This document shows positions 17,327 through 26,671 of a DNA stretch of 64,000 nt, piece by piece. The position numbers and the translations under genes were made by a program. The stretch's first letter is position 1, and each line of letters begins with the position of its first letter. The DNA comes from Bin80 sp965219915 (GTDB taxonomy: Bacteria > Bacteroidota > Rhodothermia > Rhodothermales > Bin80), in NCBI GenBank assembly GCA_965219915.1, contig OZ244794.1, positions 2,046,001 through 2,110,000 of the forward strand, written 5' to 3'. The notes beneath the pieces are model-generated. The model did no database searches. It was not told where the DNA came from and saw nothing but the letters and a program-made list of their open reading frames with translations.

Positions 17327-19321
17327 ATGTCTACTGATCTGATTGTTCAACTCATCATTCTTTTACCGCTAGCAGGGGCGGCATTCCTAGGATTGATTCC
17401 TCTTTTTGCACGTGGTATACGCGCATATAAGGGGTTTCTGGGTGCTGTGGGCGTGCTGATGGTTGCAATCCCGTTTGGCCTCACAGCTTTCCTTTTTGCC
17501 CAGGGCGTGGATTCTGCTTATGTTGCCACACTTTACACGTGGCTGGGTGCGGGCGATTTTTCAGTTTCAATTGCCTATCGGGTTGACGAACTCTCTATGA
17601 TCATGACCTTGGTGGTTACGGGGGTGGGAGCGTTGATTCATGTGTATGCGGTCGGCTATATGGCAGAGGATCGATCTTTCTGGAAATTCTTCGCCTACCT
17701 GAACTTGTTCATATTTATGATGCTCAACCTGGTCTTGGCTGACAATCTGTTAGTCATGTTTTTGGGTTGGGAAGGGGTGGGGTTGTGTTCCTATCTGTTG
17801 ATTGGATTCTGGTATGAAGAACGCAAGAACAGTGCAGCAGCGAGTAAAGCCTTTATTGTCAACAGGGTAGGGGATTTTGCTTTCCTACTGGCCATGTTCA
17901 TTCTGGTTAAGGAGCTAGGCAGTTTGGATTTTGACAGTGTTCTTGCTGGTGCGGAGGCGATGTCAGAAGGAACCATTGCAACGGTTGTGCTGCTCCTCTT
18001 TGTGGGGGCAACTGGCAAGAGTGCACAGATTCCACTGTTTATTTGGTTGCCTGATGCGATGGCGGGACCTACACCGGTTTCTGCGTTGATCCATGCAGCG
18101 ACTATGGTAACCAGCGGGCTCTATTTACTGGCTCGGCTTTCGTCGCTGGTGCTGATGGCGCCAGGCGTGATGACACTTATTGCCGTGATCGGCGCAGTTA
18201 CGGCCTTGGTCGCGGCAACCATCGCGCTCACACAACGAGACATCAAACGTGTGCTAGCCTACTCAACTGTGTCTCAGTTAGGGTTCATGTTTATGGCGGC
18301 CGGTGTAGGAGCTTTTTTCGTCGCAATTTTCCATGTGGTCACACATGCTTTCTTCAAAGCCTGTTTGTTTCTAGGCTCTGGCAGCGTGATACATGGAATG
18401 CACCACGTAGAGCATGACCTTCGCCATAAGGGGTATGAGGGTCCGTTTGATGCACAGGATATGCATTACATGGGCGGGCTGAAGAAGTATATGCCTGTAA
18501 CCCGCTGGACCTATCTCATAGCGACCCTTGCGATTGCGGGCATTCCGCTGAGTGCAGGCTTCTTTTCAAAAGATGAAATCCTGTTCAAGGCTTTCGAGTA
18601 CGGGTACGATGGTAATCCGTATGCATGGTTTGTCTGGGGAGTCGGCATCGTTACAGCACTCCTCACTGCGTTTTATATGACGCGCTCGTATATGCTGACC
18701 TTTGAAGGGAAGGCTAGGTGGCCCATGCAGGATCAATTGCATCCGCATGAGTCACCGAGATCCATGACTTGGCCGCTGATGATTCTGGCGGGTCTGTCAG
18801 TCGTCGGTGGTTTCATTGGCTTACCCAAGGTTGCAAAGGAGCTTGGACTGTCCAATTGGATCCACGACTACCTGGTTGGGCATGCTGGTCATATAGGACC
18901 TGTGGCAGAACCTGAGATTCACGCTCATGTGAGCGTTATGGCTGAGATTGGGCTTATTGTGCTCGGCGCCGGTATTGCCGTGGTCGGGGTTATATGGGCT
19001 TGGCGATTTTTCGCCAGATATGAACTCGGTGGTGACCAGGTCATCCAGAATCGATTTGGTGCCCTCTATCGCTGGTGGCAATCCAGCTATTATTGGGACA
19101 AGTTTTATGATCGCACGCTTGTAAGGCCCGTGATTGGTGGTGCGGAAAAAGCCTTTGCACCATTTGATCAGCATATTGTAGACGGGCTGGTCAATGCTGC
19201 GGGCCGTGTAGCCATGGTGTTCGGATGGCTGTTTGGAAGGTTACAGACTGGTGTTGTGCAGAATTATGCGCTCGCTATTGTATTTGGAACCGTTTTGATC
19301 ATTGCCCTCATACTGCTGTAA
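17327..19321 (+). CDS. nuoL: NADH-quinone oxidoreductase subunit L
   Basis: The largest antiporter-like membrane subunit of complex I (Nqo12), about 664 residues. I chose ATG 17327; a TTG at 17315 overlapping the nuoK stop is an alternative. Family landmarks include MFLGWEGVGLCSYLLIGFW, NRVGDFAFLLAMF, GKSAQIPLFIWLPDAMAGPT (about residues 225-245, with conserved Lys), SALIHAATMVTSG and HAFFKACLFLGSGSVIH. The long C-terminal region contains the lateral helix that spans the membrane arm. It pumps ions in the distal arm. Confidence 0.96.
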   Translation: MSTDLIVQLIILLPLAGAAFLGLIPLFARGIRAYKGFLGAVGVLMVAIPFGLTAFLFAQGVDSAYVATLYTWLGAGDFSVSIAYRVDELSMIMTLVVTGVGALIHVYAVGYMAEDRSFWKFFAYLNLFIFMMLNLVLADNLLVMFLGWEGVGLCSYLLIGFWYEERKNSAAASKAFIVNRVGDFAFLLAMFILVKELGSLDFDSVLAGAEAMSEGTIATVVLLLFVGATGKSAQIPLFIWLPDAMAGPTPVSALIHAATMVTSGLYLLARLSSLVLMAPGVMTLIAVIGAVTALVAATIALTQRDIKRVLAYSTVSQLGFMFMAAGVGAFFVAIFHVVTHAFFKACLFLGSGSVIHGMHHVEHDLRHKGYEGPFDAQDMHYMGGLKKYMPVTRWTYLIATLAIAGIPLSAGFFSKDEILFKAFEYGYDGNPYAWFVWGVGIVTALLTAFYMTRSYMLTFEGKARWPMQDQLHPHESPRSMTWPLMILAGLSVVGGFIGLPKVAKELGLSNWIHDYLVGHAGHIGPVAEPEIHAHVSVMAEIGLIVLGAGIAVVGVIWAWRFFARYELGGDQVIQNRFGALYRWWQSSYYWDKFYDRTLVRPVIGGAEKAFAPFDQHIVDGLVNAAGRVAMVFGWLFGRLQTGVVQNYALAIVFGTVLIIALILL

Positions 19322-19340
19322 CGGGACGGAGATAAAGGCT

Positions 19341-20960
19341 ATGGAGTTTGCACATATCTTGACGGCTATCATTTTTCTGCCTCTGATAGGAGCGTTGCTC
19401 ATGCTCCTGGCACCAACTGACCGGGCAGTGCGGCTGTTTGCCCTGATTGTGACAACGGCAACCTTCCTGCTTTCACTCCCACTCTGGTTCGGTTTTGACG
19501 TAGCAGCTGGGGCTGAACTCCAGTTCAATGTGGTTGATTTTCCATTGATTTCTGAAACCCTGGATGTTCGCTACTTGGTGGGGGTTGATGGGTTCAGCCT
19601 GCTTCTTGTGCTTTTAACCACATTTCTCGGACCTATCGTGGTGTTATGTTCTTGGTCGTATATCAAGGAGAACTCGAAAGGTTACTACATCCTGTTGCTC
19701 GTTCTCCAGACGGGCATGACAGGTGTGTTCTGCGCCTTTGACGTTCTCCTGTTTTACATTTTTTTCGAGTTGACACTGATCCCGATGTACTTTCTGATCG
19801 GGATCTGGGGAGGAGAGCGACGCATTTATGCTGCGATCAAGTTCGTAATCTATACGATGGTCGGCTCACTTCTGATGCTCGTCGCGATTTTGTATATGGG
19901 ATATGCAGCCGGCAATGCCGTAAACGATGGCGTGTTTACCACCAATTATTTCAAGCTGTTATCGTTTGATGTGCCTTTGGGGATGCAATCCTGGTTGTTT
20001 ATTCTGTTTGCGTTCGCATTTGCAATCAAAGTTCCAGTTTTCCCCTTTCACACATGGTTGCCGGATGCTCATGTTCAGGCACCGACGGGCGGTTCAGTCA
20101 TTTTGGCTGGCGTCCTGCTGAAAATGGGTACTTATGGGCTGGTGCGATTCTGTTTGCCCTTTTTCCCCAGCGCATCTGCGTCGCATACCACACTTATTGG
20201 CATTTTGGCGGTAATTGGAATTGTGTACGGTGCACTGGTATCTCGCGCCCAAAGTGATGCCAAAAAGCTGGTTGCCTATTCAAGTGTCAGTCATTTGGGG
20301 TTTGTAGTACTGGGTATTTTTGCTGTAACACTGGAAAGTATCCAGGGCGCCATGATTCAGATGATTAATCATGGCATTTCTACTGGAGCGTTGTTTCTTA
20401 TTGTCGGAATGCTGTATGAGCGACGACACACACGTTTGATGGCCGATTATGGTGGGATTGCCAAATCAGTTCCCGTGCTCACTTTCTTTATGGTATTGAC
20501 GGCTCTTGCCAGTGCGGGGCTTCCAGGGCTTAATGGGTTCGTAGGGGAGTTTCTGATTCTGGTTGGAGCATTCAGCAGTGACGCTCCCGGCATGCAGGTA
20601 TTGACGGTGATCGCGACCCTCGGAGTGATACTTGCCGCAGTTTATCTGCTTTGGATGCTTAGTCGCATGTTCTTCGGCCCCTTGACAACTGAGTCAAACC
20701 GTAAGATGCCAGATCTGAATGTACGGGAGCTTGTCATACTAGCCCCAATGGCTTTATTGATGATTCTCCTTGGCCTCATGCCACAACCCTTTTTAAAGGT
20801 TAGCGAGCCGGCAGCGGCACGTCTATTGGAGGTGATAGAGCAGAAACGTGCTTTCGCTGAAACGGATGACCCTCAGCTCGAGCGCAGGCTTGAACTAATG
20901 GAGAGAACGCTACCATCCTCCACATCCCCTTCGGCAGATGAATCTCTGCCTCAACCATAG
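19341..20960 (+). CDS. nuoM: NADH-quinone oxidoreductase subunit M
   Basis: A 539-residue antiporter-like complex I subunit (Nqo13). The ATG at 19341 is preceded by GGAG (19328-19331) with a 9 bp spacer; the frame runs 13 codons further upstream into nuoL but that extension is not needed. Landmarks are FFELTLIPMYFLIGIWGG, FAIKVPVFPFHTWLPDAHVQ, AYSSVSHLGFVVLGIF and GLPGLNGFVGEFLIL. The C-terminus has a polar Ser/Pro-rich tail beyond the last helix (about the last 40 residues), somewhat longer than usual. Confidence 0.96.
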   Translation: MEFAHILTAIIFLPLIGALLMLLAPTDRAVRLFALIVTTATFLLSLPLWFGFDVAAGAELQFNVVDFPLISETLDVRYLVGVDGFSLLLVLLTTFLGPIVVLCSWSYIKENSKGYYILLLVLQTGMTGVFCAFDVLLFYIFFELTLIPMYFLIGIWGGERRIYAAIKFVIYTMVGSLLMLVAILYMGYAAGNAVNDGVFTTNYFKLLSFDVPLGMQSWLFILFAFAFAIKVPVFPFHTWLPDAHVQAPTGGSVILAGVLLKMGTYGLVRFCLPFFPSASASHTTLIGILAVIGIVYGALVSRAQSDAKKLVAYSSVSHLGFVVLGIFAVTLESIQGAMIQMINHGISTGALFLIVGMLYERRHTRLMADYGGIAKSVPVLTFFMVLTALASAGLPGLNGFVGEFLILVGAFSSDAPGMQVLTVIATLGVILAAVYLLWMLSRMFFGPLTTESNRKMPDLNVRELVILAPMALLMILLGLMPQPFLKVSEPAAARLLEVIEQKRAFAETDDPQLERRLELMERTLPSSTSPSADESLPQP

Positions 20961-20976
20961 CTAACTCAGTTATTCA

Positions 20977-22515
20977 ATGGCTGCTTCACGCGTTTCCTGT
21001 TTATTTTTCGCATTTTTTCTCATTGGTGGTGTCTCTCATGCTCTGGCCCAAGAGGTAGACCATAACACCGAGCCTCTTATTGAAGCTGACACAGTTGATA
21101 CAGGCGAAAGTATAGCTGATCCGACAGAAGGGCAGGAAGCTGCTGGCGCACACGGCGAAGAGGGAGATCATGGGGATGGGCACGCCAAGGTGATTCCCCC
21201 ACTCTGGCTGGTTGCCCCATTCATCATATTACTTCTGATGATCGCTACAGGGCCGCTGTTCTACGTTCATCACTGGCATAAACACTATCCCAAGTATGCA
21301 GTGGGGCTGGGGATGTTCGTGACCCTGTATTATCTGATCGTGCTGCATGACGGGATATCGATGCTTCACGCGCTCCAGGAGTATCTATCTTTCATTGCCC
21401 TGGTAGCCTCCTTGTTTATTGCCGCGAGTGGAATTTTCCTGAAAGTTAATGCTCGTGGTACCCCATTGACGAATATTTCACTTCTCTCCGTGGGGGCGGT
21501 AATTGCAAACCTCATCGCTACAACCGGCGCAGCTATGCTGTTTATCCGGCCATATATGCGTCTCAACAAGGGACGCTTGAAGGCTTACCATATCGTCTTC
21601 TTTATTTTCATTGTGGCTAATGTGGGCGGGGCACTGACTCCGATTGGGGATCCGCCGTTGTTTCTGGGCTTCCTGCGTGGTGTGCCGTTCTTCTGGACAG
21701 CTGCTCACGTCTGGCATGTCTGGATTCCGACCATGCTAGCTTTGCTGGCCATTTTTTACGTTATTGACAGCCGCAACAAGGCGCAGTCTACGACTGATAT
21801 TTCCTCTGGAAAAACGATTGAGCTTCAGGGTACGCGTAGTTTCATTTTTGTTGTAGTCATTGTGTTATCAGTGTTCATTGATCCGAATGTGATCAGTGCA
21901 ATGAAGGGAACTCCGTTAGATCTGGCGGGCACGTATCATCTTCCATTTGGGATTCGTGAGATCATCATGTTCTCGATGTGTGCGATTGCCTTCAAGTTCT
22001 GTGATAAGGAAGCACTCACAAAGAATGAGTTTACCTTTGAGCCTATTCGAGAGGTTGGTTGGTTGTTTTTGGGCATTTTTGCCTGCATGGTGCCAGCACT
22101 GGCGTTGATCTCGGATTACGCCCACAGCAATGCAGATGCGCTAACTGTAACCACCTTCTATTGGGGGACGGGTTCACTCTCGGCAATCCTGGATAATGCG
22201 CCCACATACCTTAATTTCCTGGCAGCTGCCATGGGTAAGTTTGGTCAGGATGTGAATGTGGCAATGGAGGTGAAGGCGTTCGCAAACAGCATTGATTCCA
22301 TGCTGTATCTGCAGGCAATCTCTGTTGCTGCTGTATTTTTTGGCGCGATGACGTACATCGGCAATGCACCAAACTTTATGGTCAAAGCCATTGCAGAGTC
22401 GAACAATGTAGATGCACCTTCCTTTGTTGGATACCTAGTCAAGTATGGACTGACCATTTTGCTGCCGGTATATGCTCTTGTTTGGCTGGTTTTCTATAGT
22501 GGCTGGATATTGTAG
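20977..22515 (+). CDS. nhaD: NhaD-type Na+/H+ antiporter encoded inside the complex I operon
   Basis: A 512-residue protein of the NhaD/ion transporter superfamily. A signal peptide (to about VSHALAQE) precedes a His/Asp/Glu-rich periplasmic segment (AHGEEGDHGDGHAKV, about residues 58-72), then about twelve membrane helices. Conserved polar stretches are GGALTPIGDPPLFLGFLRG, TLTVTTFYWGTGSLSAILDNAPTYLNF (around residues 387-412) and FGAMTYIGNAPNFMVKA, typical of NhaD. It lies 16 bp after nuoM and 8 bp before pcd. From memory, an nhaD homologue sits with the complex I genes in Rhodothermus marinus, so the arrangement appears lineage-specific and ties sodium balance to respiration. Confidence 0.9.
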   Translation: MAASRVSCLFFAFFLIGGVSHALAQEVDHNTEPLIEADTVDTGESIADPTEGQEAAGAHGEEGDHGDGHAKVIPPLWLVAPFIILLLMIATGPLFYVHHWHKHYPKYAVGLGMFVTLYYLIVLHDGISMLHALQEYLSFIALVASLFIAASGIFLKVNARGTPLTNISLLSVGAVIANLIATTGAAMLFIRPYMRLNKGRLKAYHIVFFIFIVANVGGALTPIGDPPLFLGFLRGVPFFWTAAHVWHVWIPTMLALLAIFYVIDSRNKAQSTTDISSGKTIELQGTRSFIFVVVIVLSVFIDPNVISAMKGTPLDLAGTYHLPFGIREIIMFSMCAIAFKFCDKEALTKNEFTFEPIREVGWLFLGIFACMVPALALISDYAHSNADALTVTTFYWGTGSLSAILDNAPTYLNFLAAAMGKFGQDVNVAMEVKAFANSIDSMLYLQAISVAAVFFGAMTYIGNAPNFMVKAIAESNNVDAPSFVGYLVKYGLTILLPVYALVWLVFYSGWIL

Positions 22516-22523
22516 GTAAACGA

Positions 22524-22817
22524 ATGAAGCGTAAACCTTTAGATCAGGATTCAATTGATTTGGCACTGCGGTCACTTCCAGGCTGGGAGCACAAGGACGA
22601 CCGCTTGGTGAAGACCTTCGTTTTTGGGGATTTTTGTGAGGCGGTGGCCTTCATTGTGCGTATTGGATTTTGTGCAGAATCCTTAAACCATCACCCCGAA
22701 CTTTATAATGTGTACAACCGTGTCAGGGTTGAATTAACGACTCATGATGCGGGGAACAAGGTCACGACCATGGATATCGTATTGGCACGAGACATAGACG
22801 AGGTGGTTAGCAAATAG
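22524..22817 (+). CDS. Pterin-4a-carbinolamine dehydratase-like protein
   Basis: A 97-residue PCD/DCoH protein. The family active-site pattern is AESLNHHPELYNVYNRVRV (about residues 50-68) with the paired His and the later THDAGNKVTTMD. In known enzymes it dehydrates 4a-hydroxy-tetrahydropterin during aromatic amino acid hydroxylation, but many bacterial copies have moonlighting or unknown roles. No pterin-dependent hydroxylase is in the window. Its place between nhaD (8 bp) and nuoN (8 bp) suggests co-expression with complex I; a pcd homologue in the same setting has been reported for Rhodothermus marinus (from memory). Confidence 0.9.
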   Translation: MKRKPLDQDSIDLALRSLPGWEHKDDRLVKTFVFGDFCEAVAFIVRIGFCAESLNHHPELYNVYNRVRVELTTHDAGNKVTTMDIVLARDIDEVVSK

Positions 22818-22825
22818 CCTTTTTG

Positions 22826-24325
22826 ATGGAGCTATCAGCTGCATTTGACACTATTCTCTCGGACTTAGCCGGGGGTGCTTCAATCCTTTGGCTGGCGCTT
22901 GCCGGTGTAGTGTTGATCGTTTGGGATATTTTTCGCAACAATGCACCAGTTCTGCCTTGGCTGGCTTGCCTAGTGGTGGCAGGTGCCGCGGTTATAGAAG
23001 TATTCCGATTGGGGGACCCTTCTTCAACTGTGTTTTTCTCGCTTGTACGGACCGGAGGGCCAGCTTCATTTGTGAGCCTGGTCATTTTGATCAGCGCGCT
23101 CTGTTCGATTGTCCTATCCGTTCCTTATCTGGCGCGCATCAAGCACGGTTATGGAGAGGTCTACGCGCTCATACTGTTTGCCACAAGTGGAATGGTCATG
23201 CTGGGGACGGCCAACAACATGGTTACTGTTTTTGTTGGTCTCGAGACTATGTCGATTGCACTCTACATACTGACAGGACTTGTTCGAAGCGATGAGGGGG
23301 CAATGGAGAGCGCGCTAAAGTATTTCCTGCTGGGTGCTTTCTCAACTGGTTTCTTTCTCTACGGCATAGCATTAATGTACGGTGCCACTGGAACCATGTA
23401 CTTCACAGAAATGGCATCTGGGTATGCAGTCAGCGAGTTACAGCCGCTGTTTTGGGTTGGTGTTGCCTTGTTTCTGGTCGGCTTCCTGTTTAAGGTTGCG
23501 GCAGTGCCATTCCACATGTGGACCCCTGATGTCTATCAAGGTGCACCCACCACATTGACTGGCTTTATGGCCACCGCATCAAAAACAGCGGCCTTCGCGG
23601 CTTTGGTACTGGTGCTTTATCACGGCATTGGGACCTTGGCGCCTGGTGATGGGCAATGGCAGTTGGCATTAGCGCTTGTTGCCCTGGTTACAGTTGTGAT
23701 GGGCAATATACTCGCGCTTAATCAGGATAACGTTAAAAGGATGCTGGCTTACTCATCCATTGCCCATGCGGGCTACGTGCTGATTGCGCTTGCGGCAGGC
23801 ACGAGCGAAGCTTATGCAGGTGCGTTCTACTATCTATTGATTTACGCTCTGATGAACATAGGTGCATTTGGCGTGATGGCGTTACTGGAATGGGATGGTA
23901 AGGAGGGGCGGGTACAGACGCTTGATTCGCTCTCGGGTATCGGTTTTAAGAAACCGCTACTAGGAGTGACGATGGGGGTCTTCATGTTTAGCCTGACAGG
24001 CTTTCCTCCTCTGGGAGGTTTCTTTGGCAAACTCGCAGTATTTGCCCCTGCCGTCAATGCTGGACTTACTTGGCTGGCAATAGTCGGTGTCCTTGCAAGT
24101 GTGTTTTCGGGGTACTATTACTTGCGTGTACTGTACGTTTTCTGGATGAAATCCCCTGACGACGGTGATCCAGTTGCTCGGTCGGCAGACTTTTCTGTTC
24201 CGCGAACTTCTTCAGTGGTGATTGTAGGATGTGCGGTTCTGTTGCTGGTAATCGGTTTGGTCCCGGGTTTACGAGATCTAACTCTTTCCTTTTTTGCTCA
24301 GGGAGGACTCGCTGCCTTGCCTTAG
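22826..24325 (+). CDS. nuoN: NADH-quinone oxidoreductase subunit N
   Basis: A 499-residue antiporter-like complex I subunit (Nqo14), the last of the operon. ATG at 22826 is preferred over the TTG one codon before. Landmarks are TVFVGLETMSIALYILTGL (conserved Glu), SALKYFLLGAFSTGFFLYG, FLFKVAAVPFHMWTPDVYQGAPT (about residues 216-238) and KRMLAYSSIAHAGYVLIAL. The next gene starts 11 bp after the stop. Confidence 0.96.
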   Translation: MELSAAFDTILSDLAGGASILWLALAGVVLIVWDIFRNNAPVLPWLACLVVAGAAVIEVFRLGDPSSTVFFSLVRTGGPASFVSLVILISALCSIVLSVPYLARIKHGYGEVYALILFATSGMVMLGTANNMVTVFVGLETMSIALYILTGLVRSDEGAMESALKYFLLGAFSTGFFLYGIALMYGATGTMYFTEMASGYAVSELQPLFWVGVALFLVGFLFKVAAVPFHMWTPDVYQGAPTTLTGFMATASKTAAFAALVLVLYHGIGTLAPGDGQWQLALALVALVTVVMGNILALNQDNVKRMLAYSSIAHAGYVLIALAAGTSEAYAGAFYYLLIYALMNIGAFGVMALLEWDGKEGRVQTLDSLSGIGFKKPLLGVTMGVFMFSLTGFPPLGGFFGKLAVFAPAVNAGLTWLAIVGVLASVFSGYYYLRVLYVFWMKSPDDGDPVARSADFSVPRTSSVVIVGCAVLLLVIGLVPGLRDLTLSFFAQGGLAALP

Positions 24326-24336
24326 TTTGTTCTTGG

Positions 24337-24870
24337 ATGCGTTCTTTGATCGAGGATTTGCTGCCGCATGCCCCCAAGATGGGGCTATATGTTTCTCCTG
24401 ACGTACCGGAAAAGAAATTGAGGGGAGCAGTTCGGGATTACGCAAAAGGCGTGCATTTTGAAGATGTGATTGCGCTCTACGACGGCACGTTGCTTGGCAA
24501 TGGCAGGGACGGCGCGATCTTTCTGGATGATCGTCTAATCTTCCAGAACTCAGATTTTGAACCTGCTCAGACTGTGCGTTACCGCGACTTGGTGCATCTG
24601 GATACCAAGCGATCGAGGCTCCGCGGGACCTACATTGAGATGGAAGTCAATAGGGGGCGGGCAACTTTTTCTGCAAAGCTGGATCTCTCAAAACATCCAG
24701 ATAGTCTTGAGTACATTGAACGGCTACTTCAACAAGTGATGCTTCTGCCAGAGCAATCTGCTCTCGGCGAGACCGATTGGGATGCAGTTTCCCGGGTCTT
24801 GGAAGGATTACGCTCAAGTGGAAAGCTTACAAAGGAAGATTTTCGAGGGCTGATGGATTATCGTCCTTGA
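24337..24870 (+). CDS. Unknown protein, possible PH-like domain
   Basis: A 177-residue soluble protein. The start ATG 24337 gives MRSLIEDLLPHAPKMGLYVS; the frame extends upstream into nuoN but is not credible there. The middle (DGAIFLDDRLIFQNSDF then TVRYRDLVHLDT, about residues 50-90) resembles bacterial PH-like domains, where a beta sandwich ends in a C-terminal helix. The tail (VLEGLRSSGKLTKEDFRGLM) looks like a short SHOCT-type helical pair. It follows nuoN by 11 bp and could be the last gene of the operon. No function is proposed. Confidence 0.65.
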   Translation: MRSLIEDLLPHAPKMGLYVSPDVPEKKLRGAVRDYAKGVHFEDVIALYDGTLLGNGRDGAIFLDDRLIFQNSDFEPAQTVRYRDLVHLDTKRSRLRGTYIEMEVNRGRATFSAKLDLSKHPDSLEYIERLLQQVMLLPEQSALGETDWDAVSRVLEGLRSSGKLTKEDFRGLMDYRP

Positions 24871-24947
24871 CTTGTTCTGCTAGGTGCACTCTCCGAACAA
24901 ATTGGTCTTTTTAGGGTATCCCTCGCCCATTCACTTATATCAGACAA

Positions 24948-25562
24948 ATGGCCTTCGAACTACCTGACCTCCCATACGCACATGATGCGTTGGAACCTTA
25001 CATCGATGCCCGCACCATGGAGATTCACCATGGCAAGCATCATCAGGCATACACGAATAATCTGAACAACGCCCTGAAAGGACATGGAGGTCTTCAGGAC
25101 CAGCCTATTGATGCAATACTGCGTGGCATCAATCACGTGCCCGAGGTGGTTCAAGGTGCCGTCCGCAACAATGGGGGTGGCTTCGCCAATCACAATCTAT
25201 TTTGGACGGTGCTTAGTCCAGCTGGTGGTGGTACTCCAACTGGTACGTTAGCCGCAGAGATAGACAGAGCATTTGGATCATTCGATGATTTTAAGGCCAA
25301 GTTTTCCGCGGCTGCAGGTACGAGATTTGGTAGTGGATGGGCTTGGCTCGTCGTAGACAGTGATGGTGCGCTTCAGGTATATTCCACAGCTAACCAGGAT
25401 AGTCCATACATGGAGGGCCATACGCCCATCCTCGGGCTGGACGTGTGGGAGCATGCATACTACCTCAATTATCAGAATCGCCGCCCCGACTATGTTGCCG
25501 CGTTTTGGCATGTGGTCAACTGGGATCAGGTCGCTGCGAATCACGCTGCTGCAACAGGCTGA
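24948..25562 (+). CDS. Superoxide dismutase, Mn/Fe type
   Basis: A 204-residue superoxide dismutase converting superoxide to peroxide and oxygen. Metal ligands fit the family: His in MEIHHGKHHQAYTNNLN (about residues 26-42), His in FANHNLFWTVLSP, and Asp/His in LDVWEHAYYLNYQNRRPDY. GSGWAWLVVD and the glycine-rich NNGGGFANH segment point to a Mn or cambialistic type, but metal choice is not certain. No signal peptide, so cytoplasmic. A strong terminator follows directly. Confidence 0.96.
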   Translation: MAFELPDLPYAHDALEPYIDARTMEIHHGKHHQAYTNNLNNALKGHGGLQDQPIDAILRGINHVPEVVQGAVRNNGGGFANHNLFWTVLSPAGGGTPTGTLAAEIDRAFGSFDDFKAKFSAAAGTRFGSGWAWLVVDSDGALQVYSTANQDSPYMEGHTPILGLDVWEHAYYLNYQNRRPDYVAAFWHVVNWDQVAANHAAATG

Positions 25563-25588
25563 TCATTCATTTGGTGTAATAGTCTGCA

Positions 25589-25619
25589 GATATAGCCCCT
25601 AGGAGCTATATCGTTTTTT
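25589..25619 (+). terminator. Rho-independent terminator after superoxide dismutase
   Basis: A perfect 8 bp stem GATATAGC / GCTATATC with an 8-base loop, followed by G and six Ts, 26 bases after the stop codon. Confidence 0.85.
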
Positions 25620-25801
25620 GTAGGAGGCATTTGACCTACCCGCCGCGGTTTGTGTTTATCTGTGAGGGATAAGATAGCCTTCTGCGGTTGCCGTCCAAGG
25701 GGCATAGACTGGGAACTTCGGGAAATTAGGTATTGGCCGACGGTTGATGCTGTTTATACGGAAGCCGTCACCTGCCATCCATACCAGAGGCTAACTCCCA
25801 A

Positions 25802-26190
25802 TTTATTGCTGATTCTTTGTTCGCTGTGATAGAGGGTGTAATTCGGGCTATTTACTCTCCTTGTGCACTGCGTAAGACTCACGGCCAAAGTTCACCTCGG
25901 CAGGTTCCGATTGCTGGCATCCCGTTTGATCCCAATAAATGGCATGATATTCCGACGGTGCTGATGGGCTAGCGGCGCTGTGGCGCGCTACTTCGCTCGG
26001 ATGAGGACGATCTTTATCACGCGATGGATGATCTCATGAAATGCAAGACGGAGATTGAATGCCGCCTGGCGAAACGACATCTCAAGGAGGGTGGGACTGG
26101 TGCTCTACGACATGACCAGCAGTTACTTTGAAGGCGAAAAAAAACAAATGGGCGGAATACGGATGTATTTGTCTGACTACAGTTAAAACT
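25802..26190 (+). pseudogene. IS4-family (IS1634-like) transposase remnant
   Basis: One frame from 25802 reads through a TAG at 25970-25972 and continues DDLYHAMDDLMKCKTEIE then CRLAKRHLKEGGT. A one-base shift near 26096 then gives LVLYDMTSSYFEGEK, the hallmark of IS1634-type transposases around the first catalytic Asp. A second shift inside the run of eight As at 26137-26144 would restore a KWAEYG-like continuation. So there is one nonsense and at least one, probably two, frame changes, and both ends of the element are gone. No terminal inverted repeats were found. The portion before 25970 is not recognised and may belong to something else. Confidence 0.7.
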
Positions 26191-26547
26191 ACAGTTGGCG
26201 ACAATTACAATTAGGGTGCTTTGGAAGTCGAAAATTTGTAGAGATGGAATTACAGTGGTAGAACGAAGCATGTGCAAGTGAAGATGTAAGCATGCAAAGA
26301 TGGATTTGAAGAGGTAAGTGAACGTGAGGATTTGAGGTGAAGAGCGGAGCGGAAGAGATGAAGGTGAGGAGGAAACAAGTAGGAGGCAGAAAAAAGGAGA
26401 CGAACCAATTGATTCAAGTAGAAGATGTTTTCCACATGAACCCCTTTAACAAAGATTTAATAGTTACCGACCAAGAAGTCAAGTATTTATGGTGAACTTG
26501 GGGTAAGACTAATAAAACGGCCAACCCCCCTTGACGGGGCGCCAGAA

Positions 26548-26576
26548 ATTCTGCCCGGCAGAGGCGGGAACAGAAT
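26548..26576 (+). promoter_or_regulatory. Hairpin upstream of the MscS gene
   Basis: ATTCTG-CCCG pairs with CGGG-(AA)-CAGAAT: a 10 bp stem with a two-base bulge and 7-base loop, ending about 95 bp before the start codon. There is no U-run after it, so a leader or promoter-proximal structure is more likely than a terminator. Confidence 0.3.
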
Positions 26577-26671
26577 TCAGACCGCAAAAGTAGATTGCTT
26601 CCAATTGCCGTGGCGCCCTAATTTTAATTGTCGCTAGACAGCCTAGGTCGAAACGCAATCGCAAACAACCC

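Larger units (their letters stand above)
25620..26671. other. Gene-poor stretch with a transposase remnant and a purine-rich tract
   Basis: About 1 kb without an intact gene. It contains the IS4/IS1634-like remnant (25802-26190), an AG-rich tract on the plus strand (about 26270-26420) in which no coding frame survives, and a hairpin at 26548-26576 just before the MscS gene. No promoter was assigned. Confidence 0.6.
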
